Below are positions 1-10,483 of a stretch of 64,000 nt of DNA, one piece after another (the stretch's first letter is position 1; each line of letters begins with the position of its first letter). The translations under genes were made by a program, and so were the position numbers. The DNA comes from Rodentibacter sp. JRC1 (lineage in GTDB: Bacteria > Pseudomonadota > Gammaproteobacteria > Enterobacterales > Pasteurellaceae). Location: the NCBI RefSeq assembly GCF_020521555.1, contig NZ_BPWA01000001.1, positions 1,488,001 to 1,552,000 of the forward strand. Reading direction: 5' to 3'. Under the pieces are notes generated by a model. The model made no database searches. It was not told where the DNA came from and worked only from the letters and a program-made list of their open reading frames with translations.

Positions 1-357
1 ATGCTCTTCTAAAAATGTATTTATTTTCTACATACTAAAATAAGATAAATTTCTATAAACGTTATTTCTACGGGTTTATTGATATTTTAATTCTCTTTCA
101 GCCTCTGATTTGGGTTTTCTTGTTAATTTTTAAATAATGTTAGCTACTCGGTAAGCTAGGCAAAGGTGAGCAGGTATCACCAGAAGATTTTGTCTACTGT
201 GCCAATTTTGTTTGGCTTGTAAATATTCAAAATAATTTTGAGAGATCTATCACAAAATTAAAACTTCATTATTGTTTTTATTTTGGAGTATTGCTACATT
301 CAATCGGTAATAATTTTGGTTTACTTTTAACCATTTTACACGCCTAGGAGCAACTCT
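1..357. other. Intergenic region upstream of the sialidase gene
   Basis: AT-rich DNA with no convincing gene. A short stretch around 150-230 can be read as protein-like codons but has no start, length or family resemblance. The part that matters is 236-257, a CRP-like palindrome upstream of the sialidase start. The ribosome binding site is weak (GGAG at 347-350). Anything before base 1 is unseen. Confidence 0.5.
236..257. promoter_or_regulatory. Putative CRP site upstream of sialidase
   Basis: The bases read TTTTGAGA-GATCTA-TCACAAAA, i.e. TGAGA-N6-TCACA, one base from the CRP consensus TGTGA-N6-TCACA, with matching T/A flanks. It lies about 100 bases before the sialidase start. CRP control of sialate genes is known in Haemophilus influenzae; here it is inferred from the motif alone. 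Confidence 0.45.
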
Positions 358-3300
358 ATGAAAAAGACAACATTCTTCAAAAAAACCGCATTATCTCTTC
401 TAATTTCTTCTGCAATTTTTACCACAAATCCTGTGGAGGCAGTTTATTCCAACGCTATTTTAGATTTTTCCAGTTTGGAAAATTTTGATAGGCCTATTGA
501 TGTAACTCAGCAATTTAGAGACAAAGGGGTGTTTAGCTTAGGATCCGGTACGGTGACATTTCGTGTAAAACCTAATGGCGGTTTTAATAATTTATTAGGG
601 GTCAGTGATCCGGCGTCTAATGTGCGTTATGCCTCTTTTTACGTAAATACCAGAGGTAATAAAGTGCAATATGGGGTGGAATTACGAACAGATACTAATA
701 CTCGTTTAATTCCAAATAGTGAATTAGTTACGCCGGAATTGCCGATTACCAATGAATTTAGAACGGTTACCTATGCTTTTGATAAAGCCAATCAAACCAT
801 TAAAATTTATGTTGATGGGCAGTTACAAAAAAGCACTAATCAATCCAAATTTTTTGAAGATATTTCAGGTTTAACGACTGCAACATTAGGTTCATTGACA
901 CGTGCAAGCTACCCCGCCAATAATTTCTCAGGCTCAATTTATCACGCGGGTGCCATCGATGATGTGTTGTCTGATGAAGCAATAGCACGCTTACATTCGG
1001 ATATTGTTGAGCGACAAAGAGTTGATATCCAAAAAAATGCAGAAAAACTTGCTTTTTTACATGAAAAACGAACCAATATGGGAGCGTTTATGAGTGAAAA
1101 AGAGGAATTATTTAAACCGGGACAAGGCGGAGCAAGAAGTTATCGCATTCCCGGTTTATTTACCACTAAAGATGGTGTTGTAATTGCAGCCATTGATAAG
1201 CGGAATCAACACGCCTCTGACTGGGGGAATATTGATTTAGCTGTCCGTCGTAGTTTGGACGGCGGGTTAACTTGGCAAGAAGATCAAGTCGTTGTCGATT
1301 TAGCCACGCAGCCCTATCAAAATTTGGGACCGGCAGAATCCGCATTGGTGATTGACGGAGTAATGACGCAGGACAAAAAGAGCGGTCGAATTTTTATGAT
1401 GTTTGATATGTTCCCTGAATCTCAAGCATTATTTGGTATGTTTAATGATTCCAAAACAAGCTATGAAGCGGAGGGAAATGGACATATTAAGGTTAATGAT
1501 AAATGGTATCGATTGATAACAGATGGTAATGGTCAAAGATACACCGTTCGTGAAGGCGGAATTGTTTACAACTCTGCCGGTGAAGCACAGGATTATCGCA
1601 TTGTCGTAGAAGGTGATCCAAACCGTTCATTTAAAGATCTCGGGGATATTATAAGAATTAGCGACAATGAGCGTATAGGTAATATTTTCTTGCGTTCAAA
1701 ACGAGCCGGTCATGATAGTGGGTCGTTCAATGCTCATTACACGAGTTATTTATGGATGACTTATAGTGATGATAACGGTAAAACTTGGGCAAGCCCTGTA
1801 GATATAACAACGCAAGTTAAAGCGGATTGGATGCGTTTTCTTGGAACAGGACCGGGGACAGGGATTCAGTTAAAAAATGGCAACCTTATGATCCCTGTTT
1901 ATTATACCAATCGTGATAATAAACAATCTGCCGCTGTTATTGTGAGTTCGGACGGCGGTAAAACGTGGAAACGGGGGGAATCGCCTAATGATGCTTACCA
2001 CGATGAGATAGGCGGTTCTCGTTATATCAATAATCAACAATATGAACTTACTGAATCCCAAGTCGTTGAAATGAACAATGGCGATATCAAAATGTTCTCT
2101 CGCAACCGCACCGGAGCGGTAGTGATTTCTACCAGCCACGATGGTGGAATGACGTGGGATAAAAGTGCTTATTTAAGAGAAGCCGCATTACTTGATCCTT
2201 ATTCTCAAATGTCCGTTATTCACTACTCTAAACTGATTGATGGTAAAGAATATTTGGTGTTTGCCAATCCGCACGCCAATACACGCCGCAATGGTAAAGC
2301 TTGGTTGGGGGAAGTTCAGCCGGACGGTTCGATTGAATGGAAATATCATACCACTATTGATGAAGGCACTTATGCTTATAATAGCCTGACTGAATTACCA
2401 AACGGTGATATTGGCTTGTTATATGAGCAGGTTCAAGGCGAAAATGCAAAATTTGTGCGATTTAATCTCCAAGAACTGTTTTGGAAAAGCAACATGATTT
2501 ACCGAGACAGCCGCAATACCTCAAACCCAAATGTTTCACTCAACAGCATTGAGGAAGAAACCTATTATAAAATTGGCGATGGCGAAATGGTAAAAGTGGG
2601 AGAGGGCATTAATCCTGCTCATTTGGAAGTACGAGAAGGGATTTCCACGCTCAATCAACAAGCCAATAGTGCGGGTGAAAAACAGGCTTATGCTTCTGTT
2701 TTAGTGAAAGAAAAAGGCACTTTACGACTAGCAGATAACGAACAACTTAATCTTAGCAAAGTCAATCTTGAAAAAGGAACTCTTGATTTATTCGGTCGTG
2801 ATTTCACTCTTGCCCCACAAGCAAACACTGAAAACCAAGGATTACGCTCGCCGACGATTACGGGAAATATCGTCAATCACGCCACTACAGCGGCAACATT
2901 CAATTATCAACTCGATGGCGAACATCGGATTGTCGGTAAAGTAGGCGATAATCAAGGCGATCTCAATTTGAATTACCAGCCAACAGAAACCCAAAGTGCA
3001 TTAATATTGGACGGAACTAGCCGACTTAATCAAATTGAAGTGAAAAAAGGTAACTTGGTTTATGCGGATCACCAACATCAAGCGAAACAGATCAACTTAG
3101 CCACCGGTAGCCAAGTTACCTTACAAAATAATGCGGTATTAAATGCACAGAAAATTTCCTTAGCGAATAATGCGACTGTGGCTATTGAATCTGAGCAAAT
3201 TGTCCAACTCAATACAAATACCGAAGGCGATGGGCAATTGATTAAAACGGGCAATGGCTATGCCAAAGTCAGCGGTGAATTAAACCACACAGGAAACACG

Positions 3301-5070
3301 CAAATTACCGGCGGTATTTTTGAATTAAATGGCAACATTAAGCAAAGTGCGGTCAATTTTTCGGGTAATTCTGTGTTAGCTGGGCAAGGTTCAATCGGAG
3401 GAACATTGACTTTGTCCGAAGGAAGTCGTATTCAACCGACAATGTTTGTCGCAAACCCACAAGAATTTAATGGTAACCGATTAACCCTTAACCATCTAAA
3501 TAACGAAGGGGGCAGCTTTATGCTGACGGTTAATAATGATAGCGAACAGATTAAAAACTGGCGGCACGACCAAGTATTGCTCAAGGGCAAACTAGAAAGT
3601 GAACAACCAATGCCTGTGGATATTCAATTATTAAATAACCATTTAGGTAATTCCGATAAGAATAATAACGGGCGTTATGATGCCGACGAGGGGATTTCGC
3701 TTATTCAAGTGAAAGATCCTAACGCATTACAGAAAGTAGCGTTACGTCAGATTCTCAGCTTAGATCGGAGTGCAGGTTTACATCCTCTCACTCTCGTCAG
3801 TGTTGAAGCAGGCGTGTCAGCGGCAGCGGATAACCAAGTAAGTGATACGGCAAATTCTGATTTTACCGATTTCCGCTTACAAAATGTAATGATTGATGAA
3901 ACCGGTCAACCGTTAGAACCTGTAATTAGAAAACCTAAACCTGTTGAACCAACCCCACCTGTGGTAGAAAACCCGGTTCAGCCTGTTAAACCAATCCCAC
4001 CTGTGGTAGAAAACCCGGTTCAGCCTGTTAAACCAACGCCATCTGTAGAAGAAAAACCGGTTCAGCCTGTTAAACCAACCCCACCGGTGGTAGAAAAACC
4101 GGTTCAACCTGCTGAACCTGCACCACCAGTAGCGGATGCTGAGCTAAAACCAAGCCGTTCGGCAGTGTTGGCTCAAGTCCCTTCTTATATTGTGTCAAAC
4201 ACCGCCCTTTATCATCAAGGTAATCAAATTCAAGGGATTTTCCAAGATAATATTGAGCTAAAACATAAACACGGGATTTATGTGATCCAATCTCATACCA
4301 AACATCGCTATCATAATGATTTAGGTTTTACGAATTATGGCTATCATTATAAATCCTCACAAAATACAACATTATTAGGTGGTTATGTATCTCTGAATGA
4401 TCATAGTGAACTACACTCGGCACTTGCCTTTAGCCAACAAAAAGTTGAACCGCAAGCAGCAGATGGATATAGTCAAGCAAAATATAAAACGGTTTCTGCA
4501 TTAGCTGCATTAAATAACCGTTGGGATAACTGGTTATTTAAGATTGGGCTAGGCTATCATCACCACAAAGGTGATATTTCCACAGCTAAACAACAAGACA
4601 TTAGTTCTGTGAAAGCTCATCAACTCCAGTTCTTTGGACAACTGGGATATGATATTCCTGTTGGGAAATTTAGCCTCACGCCAACGACAGTTTTAAGTTA
4701 TCAATATCTACATAACAATATCAAAGATAGTGGAAATGGTTGGAAAATTGATAACAAAAACTATCGTGTATTTACCCAACAACTCGGAACCTATTTAAAT
4801 TGGAAAGGAGAAAAATTAACCTTAAAAGCCGGCGTATTCTATGAGTATAATCGTAGCAATAATCCAAAAGTTGTGATCAGCCCAACAGCTAATCAGAGCG
4901 AAGATTTTGCGATAGGTAAATTGGGCAATGCTATGGTTTATAAAGTAGCTGCAACGGTTAATATTACACAAAATCTAACTTTTGGCTTACAAGTAAGTCA
5001 TCGACAAGCCTTATCTCAAGCTAAATTGAAGCAAACCAATGTGTTAGGGAAGTTAGAATATCAATTTTAA
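358..5070 (+). CDS. Sialidase autotransporter (exo-alpha-sialidase, type V secretion)
   Basis: A 1570-residue surface sialidase that would release terminal sialic acid from host glycans. Residues 1-28 are a signal peptide. About 45-215 look like a LamG/concanavalin-type jelly-roll lectin domain. The catalytic six-bladed propeller follows, with the YRIP arginine motif at 262-265 and four Asp boxes starting at S299, S470, S530 and S593. A conserved AYNSLTELPNGDIGLLYE block contains the likely tyrosine nucleophile, Y674. Residues ~730-1190 form a repetitive beta passenger with autotransporter-type strands. Residues 1198-1253 are four 14-residue Pro-rich repeats, and the last ~280 residues form the beta-barrel, ending in Phe. 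Pasteurella NanB-like sialidases share the plan but, from memory, are shorter. The convergent nanM-porin operon supports sialate scavenging. Confidence 0.93.
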   Translation: MKKTTFFKKTALSLLISSAIFTTNPVEAVYSNAILDFSSLENFDRPIDVTQQFRDKGVFSLGSGTVTFRVKPNGGFNNLLGVSDPASNVRYASFYVNTRGNKVQYGVELRTDTNTRLIPNSELVTPELPITNEFRTVTYAFDKANQTIKIYVDGQLQKSTNQSKFFEDISGLTTATLGSLTRASYPANNFSGSIYHAGAIDDVLSDEAIARLHSDIVERQRVDIQKNAEKLAFLHEKRTNMGAFMSEKEELFKPGQGGARSYRIPGLFTTKDGVVIAAIDKRNQHASDWGNIDLAVRRSLDGGLTWQEDQVVVDLATQPYQNLGPAESALVIDGVMTQDKKSGRIFMMFDMFPESQALFGMFNDSKTSYEAEGNGHIKVNDKWYRLITDGNGQRYTVREGGIVYNSAGEAQDYRIVVEGDPNRSFKDLGDIIRISDNERIGNIFLRSKRAGHDSGSFNAHYTSYLWMTYSDDNGKTWASPVDITTQVKADWMRFLGTGPGTGIQLKNGNLMIPVYYTNRDNKQSAAVIVSSDGGKTWKRGESPNDAYHDEIGGSRYINNQQYELTESQVVEMNNGDIKMFSRNRTGAVVISTSHDGGMTWDKSAYLREAALLDPYSQMSVIHYSKLIDGKEYLVFANPHANTRRNGKAWLGEVQPDGSIEWKYHTTIDEGTYAYNSLTELPNGDIGLLYEQVQGENAKFVRFNLQELFWKSNMIYRDSRNTSNPNVSLNSIEEETYYKIGDGEMVKVGEGINPAHLEVREGISTLNQQANSAGEKQAYASVLVKEKGTLRLADNEQLNLSKVNLEKGTLDLFGRDFTLAPQANTENQGLRSPTITGNIVNHATTAATFNYQLDGEHRIVGKVGDNQGDLNLNYQPTETQSALILDGTSRLNQIEVKKGNLVYADHQHQAKQINLATGSQVTLQNNAVLNAQKISLANNATVAIESEQIVQLNTNTEGDGQLIKTGNGYAKVSGELNHTGNTQITGGIFELNGNIKQSAVNFSGNSVLAGQGSIGGTLTLSEGSRIQPTMFVANPQEFNGNRLTLNHLNNEGGSFMLTVNNDSEQIKNWRHDQVLLKGKLESEQPMPVDIQLLNNHLGNSDKNNNGRYDADEGISLIQVKDPNALQKVALRQILSLDRSAGLHPLTLVSVEAGVSAAADNQVSDTANSDFTDFRLQNVMIDETGQPLEPVIRKPKPVEPTPPVVENPVQPVKPIPPVVENPVQPVKPTPSVEEKPVQPVKPTPPVVEKPVQPAEPAPPVADAELKPSRSAVLAQVPSYIVSNTALYHQGNQIQGIFQDNIELKHKHGIYVIQSHTKHRYHNDLGFTNYGYHYKSSQNTTLLGGYVSLNDHSELHSALAFSQQKVEPQAADGYSQAKYKTVSALAALNNRWDNWLFKIGLGYHHHKGDISTAKQQDISSVKAHQLQFFGQLGYDIPVGKFSLTPTTVLSYQYLHNNIKDSGNGWKIDNKNYRVFTQQLGTYLNWKGEKLTLKAGVFYEYNRSNNPKVVISPTANQSEDFAIGKLGNAMVYKVAATVNITQNLTFGLQVSHRQALSQAKLKQTNVLGKLEYQF
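3949..4116 (+). repeat. Four tandem 42-bp repeats in the sialidase linker
   Basis: Four consecutive 14-codon units encode variants of PTPPVVENPVQPVK between the passenger and the beta-domain. The first two are nearly identical at DNA level; the last two have diverged (VEEK, VVEK). Because the unit is a multiple of three, gain or loss would change linker length without a frameshift. Confidence 0.9.
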
Positions 5071-5093
5071 CTTTCTATGCACCAACTAAAACA

Positions 5094-5125
5094 AAACCAC
5101 CCCAACGAGGGTGGTTTAATTTTAT
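5094..5125 (+). terminator. Terminator of sialidase gene
   Basis: Perfect 9-bp stem AAACCACCC / GGGTGGTTT with a 6-base loop, followed by TAATTTTA, 24 bases after the sialidase stop codon. Confidence 0.8.
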
Positions 5126-5146
5126 GTGTAGTAGATAAAACAGTTC

Positions 5147-5287
5147 GGTATTATGTAGCAGTTGCGCAAAGAGAATTTTATCTCCAATATTTCTTGGGGT
5201 AGGGGGCGTTAGGCGAAGCCGTAATGCACCGTAATGAAATTTATTGATAAAAAGGTGCGTTACGCCTTACGGCTAACACACCCTACA
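5147..5287. repeat. Intergenic inverted-repeat element family 1, copy A
   Basis: The left terminal repeat (GGTATTATGTAGCAGTTGCGCAAA) and the inner palindrome (TAGGGGGCGTTAGGCGAAGCC ... GGCTAACACACCCTAC arms) are clear. The right terminal repeat is degraded. It lies between the convergent sialidase and porin genes. Its core matches copy F in opposite orientation. Confidence 0.8.
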
Positions 5288-5353
5288 CCTCGGTTAACTT
5301 GGCAAAAGTTGAAACTATTTTTTCGTGAAATTTTTACTATACCTCAATATATA

Positions 5354-5389
5354 AAAAAGCGGCTAATCACGATAGAGAATGATTAGCCG
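5354..5389 (-). terminator. Terminator of nanM-porin operon
   Basis: Ten-base perfect stem CGGCTAATCA / TGATTAGCCG. Read on the minus strand it is followed by CTTTTTTAT, about 30 bases past the porin stop. Confidence 0.85.
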
Positions 5390-5419
5390 AATTTTAAAGA
5401 CTAGCAACAATAATTTCTA

Positions 5420-6517
5420 TTAGAATCGAATACGTGTACCTAGCACTAAACGATGATTTTTAAATTTACCATCAGCTAGGGCAGAATGTTTCACTTGTCC
5501 TGAACCGCCTTCAAGATAAACAGAAACAAATTTATTAAATTTGTGGTCTGCACCAATCATCCAACCACGCATTTTATATTTCTCAGCAATATTTGCTTTT
5601 TGTGCTTGCGCAAAATAGTATTCGGAATAAACTGCATTTTTTGGAGTAACTTGGACTTTTAAGCCTACTTGGAAACGGTTGTTTTTGTTGAAAGGGCCAC
5701 CCGCATTAGCAATTTTTTGGAAGCCAATATTTTTTGAATCGTGACCTTTATCCGCTTTACCGTAAGCCCAGTCTAAACCGACGCTAACCAATTTATAAGT
5801 TACGTCAAAACCCACACCGGCACGAACTAAATCATATTCGTCAGCTTTGAAACCGGTATCAGATTGTTTTACGTTGGTATAGCCTGAACCGAAACGTACG
5901 GCGAGATCATCCCATTTACCATCATAGAATAAACCGACACCATAACCTTGGCCTTCATCCCAAACGGAATTGCCGCTTGAACCCCGAACCGTTTTTCCAC
6001 TTGCATCTTTAACTTCTTTATCCCGAACACCGAAATAATAATCCGCAGCAAAACGAACACCGGCAAATTTAGCAGACATAAAGTGTACCGCTTTTTTATG
6101 TTGATCTAAAAATACGTTACCGCCCCACTCGTAAGTATAGTTTGCTTTTGGAATATGGTCTCCTAAAGTTAATTGACGACCAAAGGTGAGTGTACCGATT
6201 TCAGGGTGAGTAAATCCTCCAAATACGCGTTTAGCATGTAAATCATTAGCAAATTTGCCACCACTTGAAAAACGCATTTCAACGGCGGCTAATGCTGAAA
6301 AACCTTGACCAATCTCTTGGAATGCGCGAACACGAAAACGAGAACCTTCATCGTACAGATCCGTACGTTTACTTTTTTCACCGCGAAGCTCTAAGCTGGC
6401 ACGTCCATCAATGTCAATTTTAGTGCCAAAATCTTTATTTTCATAAACGACAACGGCATTTGCGGCAGAACTTGCAGCCATTGCAGCAACAGCTAAAGCA
6501 ATAATTGTTTTTTTCAT
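5420..6517 (-). CDS. OmpP2/OmpH-type trimeric porin
   Basis: A 365-residue general porin of the Gram-negative outer membrane. A clear signal peptide ends at ...SSAANA (residue 21). Alternating hydrophobic strands fill the rest and the chain ends LVLGTRIRF, the terminal-Phe signal for barrel insertion. Length and N-terminus fit the Haemophilus P2/Pasteurella OmpH family. A GAGGAAA ribosome site precedes the ATG. It starts about 50 bases after nanM on the same strand with no terminator between, so the two are probably cotranscribed. That makes a sialate- or oligosaccharide-related porin plausible, but substrate preference cannot be read from sequence. Confidence 0.9.
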   Translation of the reverse strand: MKKTIIALAVAAMAASSAANAVVVYENKDFGTKIDIDGRASLELRGEKSKRTDLYDEGSRFRVRAFQEIGQGFSALAAVEMRFSSGGKFANDLHAKRVFGGFTHPEIGTLTFGRQLTLGDHIPKANYTYEWGGNVFLDQHKKAVHFMSAKFAGVRFAADYYFGVRDKEVKDASGKTVRGSSGNSVWDEGQGYGVGLFYDGKWDDLAVRFGSGYTNVKQSDTGFKADEYDLVRAGVGFDVTYKLVSVGLDWAYGKADKGHDSKNIGFQKIANAGGPFNKNNRFQVGLKVQVTPKNAVYSEYYFAQAQKANIAEKYKMRGWMIGADHKFNKFVSVYLEGGSGQVKHSALADGKFKNHRLVLGTRIRF

Positions 6518-6568
6518 AATGATTTCCTCATGGTTGATTAAAATTAACTGTGCAATAAAGACAAGCCA

Positions 6569-7702
6569 TTATTCGATTGTTAATGTTTTGCCGTCATAAC
6601 TTAAAGTTTGCACTGATGTTAAGGCTTTGCCACCGTCAGTTTCACCGCCAATTAGCAATACCTTGTTGTTATACGCAATACTCACTCCATAACCAATACC
6701 TGCCGGTAATTCACCAACAATTTTCCATTTGTTATTGTTGAGTGCATAAACTTCCTTATGCCATGCTTTTTTCAGTCCTTGATGAGCAAATAATTTGCCT
6801 TCTTTGAATTGTTTGGTTGAACCCGGGAAATTTGCCCCACCGGTTACGATATAATAACCGTTGGTATATCCACCCATAGCACCGGCTAAGCCATCTTGTA
6901 TCTGACCTTTTGGTGCAGGCAGATCACCTAATGCTTTCCATTTCACACCTTTTGCCGTGATGGTACCTTGCTCTGTTGATGAAGTACGTAATCCCGGTTT
7001 GATTTCTCCATTTACAACGAGAAGATCATTGCCTTTAATGGCAAATGCCGCGCCGGCACGTGGTGGGAATGGGAATACTCCCTCGTTGTACCATTTATTT
7101 GTTGCCGGTTGATAGCTGAATAACTCAGGAGTAAAGAAATAGTCTTGCGGACGTTGATCAAAATACGGATCCATCACCGCTTTTTGTTTTGCTTTATCAT
7201 CACCTGCGGCAGTGTAATCTTGGAAGTAACCATTAAAAATAGCTTCATTCACACCGCCGATTAAATAAATTTTATCTTGAGAACCGACCGCACTTGCACC
7301 AACAATTCCCCGAGGTGAACGTGTCGGGAGCTTATCCCAGGTATTTTCCGCCGGGTTGTAGCGATAAGCGTCATTCACTAATTGTAATTCGCCTTTTTCA
7401 TTTTTTTGTAAGCCGCCGAATACATATAATTTTCCGTCAATTGCTGCTGCTACAGGTTGGTTACGATCCCCTCCCGGAAATGCCGCAATTTCTTGCCATT
7501 GCGCATCTTTTTCTTTCAAATTCAAGGAGAAGAATTTGTTACCTCCTGTACCTAACCCCACATAAACCGTGTCATTGATTAATGCGCCTGCACCACTTTT
7601 AATCCCAATCGGTAAATCAGGATATTGTGTAGCATGGACAGTTGAAAATGCAGTAAGTGAAATTGTGGCTAATATTGCCGCAGATAAAGTTGATTTTTTC
7701 AT
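6569..7702 (-). CDS. nanM: N-acetylneuraminate epimerase NanM (periplasmic)
   Basis: Converts alpha-N-acetylneuraminate, released by sialidases, to the beta anomer. The protein has a signal peptide ([20 protein letters not shown]..) and six Kelch-type repeats (GGLQ, GGVNEA, VNGEIK, GGYTNG, GGETDGG blade turns) forming a propeller. The reading frame opens four codons earlier (MRCYMKK), but the first ATG lies inside the ribosome site (ATGAGG); GAGG stands about 5 bases before the ATG at 7702, so the 377-residue start is preferred. The sialidase and porin next door give it an obvious supply of substrate. Confidence 0.92.
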   Translation of the reverse strand: MKKSTLSAAILATISLTAFSTVHATQYPDLPIGIKSGAGALINDTVYVGLGTGGNKFFSLNLKEKDAQWQEIAAFPGGDRNQPVAAAIDGKLYVFGGLQKNEKGELQLVNDAYRYNPAENTWDKLPTRSPRGIVGASAVGSQDKIYLIGGVNEAIFNGYFQDYTAAGDDKAKQKAVMDPYFDQRPQDYFFTPELFSYQPATNKWYNEGVFPFPPRAGAAFAIKGNDLLVVNGEIKPGLRTSSTEQGTITAKGVKWKALGDLPAPKGQIQDGLAGAMGGYTNGYYIVTGGANFPGSTKQFKEGKLFAHQGLKKAWHKEVYALNNNKWKIVGELPAGIGYGVSIAYNNKVLLIGGETDGGKALTSVQTLSYDGKTLTIE

Positions 7703-7977
7703 ATAGCACCTCATTGAGAGATTGATAATTTGCCTATCTTTAAAACAACATTGAAGGGCTCTTTTAAATAGAAGGAGAAAACAATACGGTGAATTGCACG
7801 AAATCTCCTTTCTTTTATTCCAACATTAATAAGTTTTGTGTGAATGTGATAATTTCCGAGAATATCGCAATGAGTACCAATATTGAGAAGCTCAGTACCA
7901 AAGCGTTAAGAAGATAGTGCCATCTTACGGAGTAAAAAAACAATATTCAATATAAATTTGAAGTGAATTTTCAGAAA

Positions 7978-7993
7978 TGAGAGATAGATCACA
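7978..7993. promoter_or_regulatory. Putative CRP site upstream of nanM
   Basis: TGAGA-GATAGA-TCACA, the same half-sites as the motif before the sialidase gene on the other side of this sialate cluster. It lies roughly 275 bases upstream of the nanM start, so the promoter it serves is uncertain. Confidence 0.4.
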
Positions 7994-8056
7994 AATTTAC
8001 AAAATGCTATTTACAAGTGCTCAACAAAGAATCAATTATGAAGGAAGTTGAAGATA

Positions 8057-8099
8057 AAAGTGCGGCGATAAAAAACAATGTTTTAAATAACCGCACTTT
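8057..8099. terminator. Inverted uptake-sequence pair, terminator-like
   Basis: AAAGTGCGG and CCGCACTTT form a 9-bp stem around an AT-rich 25-base loop. Inverted uptake sequences commonly act as terminators in Pasteurellaceae. No upstream gene ends right beside it, so its role here is unclear. Confidence 0.4.
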
Positions 8100-8155
8100 A
8101 TTTACACGATATGAAGATAAAATATTCAACTGAGCTATCTTTTTCAAAAAAGGGT

Positions 8156-8183
8156 TTGACATCTTTTTAAAAAAACGTATTAT
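8156..8183 (+). promoter_or_regulatory. Promoter of the tRNA cluster
   Basis: TTGACA (8156-8161), 16-base spacer, TATTAT (8178-8183), followed by a GC-rich discriminator (ACCGCCC), typical of stringently controlled stable RNA genes. The first tRNA begins at 8204. Confidence 0.75.
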
Positions 8184-8203
8184 ACCGCCCACAAACCGAT
8201 TGT

Positions 8204-8297
8204 GGTGAGATGGCCGAGTAGGCTGAAGGCGCTCCCCTGCTAAGGGAGTATGGGGTCAAAAACTCCATCGAGGGTTCGAATCCCTCTCTCACCGCCA
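8204..8297 (+). tRNA. tRNA-Ser(GCU)
   Basis: 94 bases with a long variable arm, as expected of a serine tRNA. Acceptor arms GGTGAGA / TCTCACC pair perfectly, the anticodon loop CTGCTAA gives GCU, the T-loop TTCGAAT is present and CCA is encoded. Confidence 0.95.
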
Positions 8298-8317
8298 TTT
8301 GTATTTTTATTTATTCT

Positions 8318-8394
8318 GCACCCGTAGCTCAGCTGGATAGAGTACTCGGCTACGAACCGAGCGGTCAGAGGTTCGAATCCTCTCGGGTGCGCCA
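8318..8394 (+). tRNA. tRNA-Arg(ACG), copy 1
   Basis: 77 bases. Acceptor arms GCACCCG / CGGGTGC, anticodon loop CTACGAA (ACG, read as ICG after deamination), T-stem AGAGG/CCTCT, CCA encoded. It follows tRNA-Ser by 20 bases, so probably the same transcript. Confidence 0.95.
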
Positions 8395-8449
8395 TTTTAA
8401 AACGGCTCTATCTTATTAGAATGGTTATGAATAATTAAAAGACGACTAC

Positions 8450-8526
8450 GCACCCGTAGCTCAGCTGGATAGAGTACTCGGCTACGAACCGAGCGGTCAA
8501 AGGTTCGAATCCTTTCGGGTGCGCCA
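8450..8526 (+). tRNA. tRNA-Arg(ACG), copy 2
   Basis: Same as copy 1 except that one T-stem pair is changed on both sides (AAAGG/CCTTT instead of AGAGG/CCTCT), so pairing is kept. 55 bases downstream of copy 1. CCA is encoded. Confidence 0.95.
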
Positions 8527-8580
8527 TTCTTATTTTTTTCCAATTTCTAAGTTTTTAAAGCGATTTAGTTACCCTACTTG

Positions 8581-9264
8581 TTATTTATTTTCTCGATCGT
8601 CAATCGTTTTTAGCAGATATTGCCCGTTAATATCCGCTAAGCTGCGAAATCCGACATTTGTAATTTTGTAAGAATATTGCGTATTGTAAATTACATTATC
8701 GTGATGATGCCCATGGAAAATGTGTTTTATTCCCATTTTTTCGGCTAAATCATTGATCACCTGAAACCCCATAGGATGGGGCTTTGGTGCTTCGTGACAA
8801 ATTAAAATATCGGCTTGTTTATTCTCAAGCGCTTCAATATCGGAAGGGAAAATCGAGGAGCGATGGCGTAATGGTACGCCGCCACGCCAAATTTTTTCTT
8901 GTGAACTGTATTGGCAATAATGAATGGGATCAAAAAACATCGGGCGATTTGGTGGCATCCAAATTTGTCCACGGAATACTCCGCCCAAACCCGCAATGCG
9001 CACACCTTGAATATTCTCCACACGGTTATGTAAATTTCGTGTTTTCCATTTGCTCCCCCAAATTGCATCAAAAGCGGCAACGGTATTACTGTCATGATTG
9101 CCGTGAATGAACCAAATATCACAATATTGCGCCAGCTTTTCTAATTCATCAGACGAAGAAAGTTGCAAATCGCCCAAAATAATCAGGGCAACATTATCAT
9201 TTTCTTTAATAAAAGGGTAAAGATGTGTGTAACTTCCGTGAGGATCGCCTGCGAATAGAATCAT
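8581..9264 (-). CDS. Calcineurin-like metallophosphoesterase
   Basis: A 227-residue soluble protein with the full metal-binding motif series of the metallophosphoesterase fold: GDPHG (6-10), GDL (31-33), GNHD (55-58), a CHEAP block and a C-terminal GHHH. No signal peptide or membrane segment is seen. It begins one base after the nadR stop codon on the same strand, a tight coupling. That suggests a role with nucleotides or NAD metabolites, but the substrate (phosphodiester, nucleotide or protein phosphate) cannot be named from the sequence. Confidence 0.85.
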   Translation of the reverse strand: MILFAGDPHGSYTHLYPFIKENDNVALIILGDLQLSSSDELEKLAQYCDIWFIHGNHDSNTVAAFDAIWGSKWKTRNLHNRVENIQGVRIAGLGGVFRGQIWMPPNRPMFFDPIHYCQYSSQEKIWRGGVPLRHRSSIFPSDIEALENKQADILICHEAPKPHPMGFQVINDLAEKMGIKHIFHGHHHDNVIYNTQYSYKITNVGFRSLADINGQYLLKTIDDRENK

Positions 9265-9265
9265 A

Positions 9266-10375
<1,110 letters not shown>

Positions 10376-10483
10376 TCACCTTTTTTATTACACAAGGGTT
10401 GAGTGCCGCTATTGTAGGCGAAATGAAAATATTTTTCACGTTCTGATTTTGTACGTTTTTATTTTACGCTATACTACCGCCGC

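Larger units (their letters stand above)
7703..8155. other. Intergenic region between nanM and the tRNA genes
   Basis: About 450 bases without a supportable gene. It holds a CRP-like site (7978-7993), presumably serving nanM on the minus strand, and an inverted uptake-sequence pair at 8057-8099. A small minus-strand reading frame in its right part has no family resemblance and overlaps the tRNA promoter, so it is not called. Confidence 0.5.

Noticed and set aside
120..335. Protein-like codons before the sialidase gene
   Set aside because: No start codon with a ribosome site, no recognisable family, and it overlaps the probable promoter.
358..5070. Prophage, insertion sequence or integrase genes anywhere in the window
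   Set aside because: All frames were considered and none shows a transposase, integrase or phage structural protein; the sialidase's size and repeats reflect autotransporter structure.
8007..8192. 61-residue minus-strand frame with a hydrophobic C-terminal part
   Set aside because: It covers an inverted uptake-sequence pair and the tRNA promoter and has no credible ribosome site or known relative.
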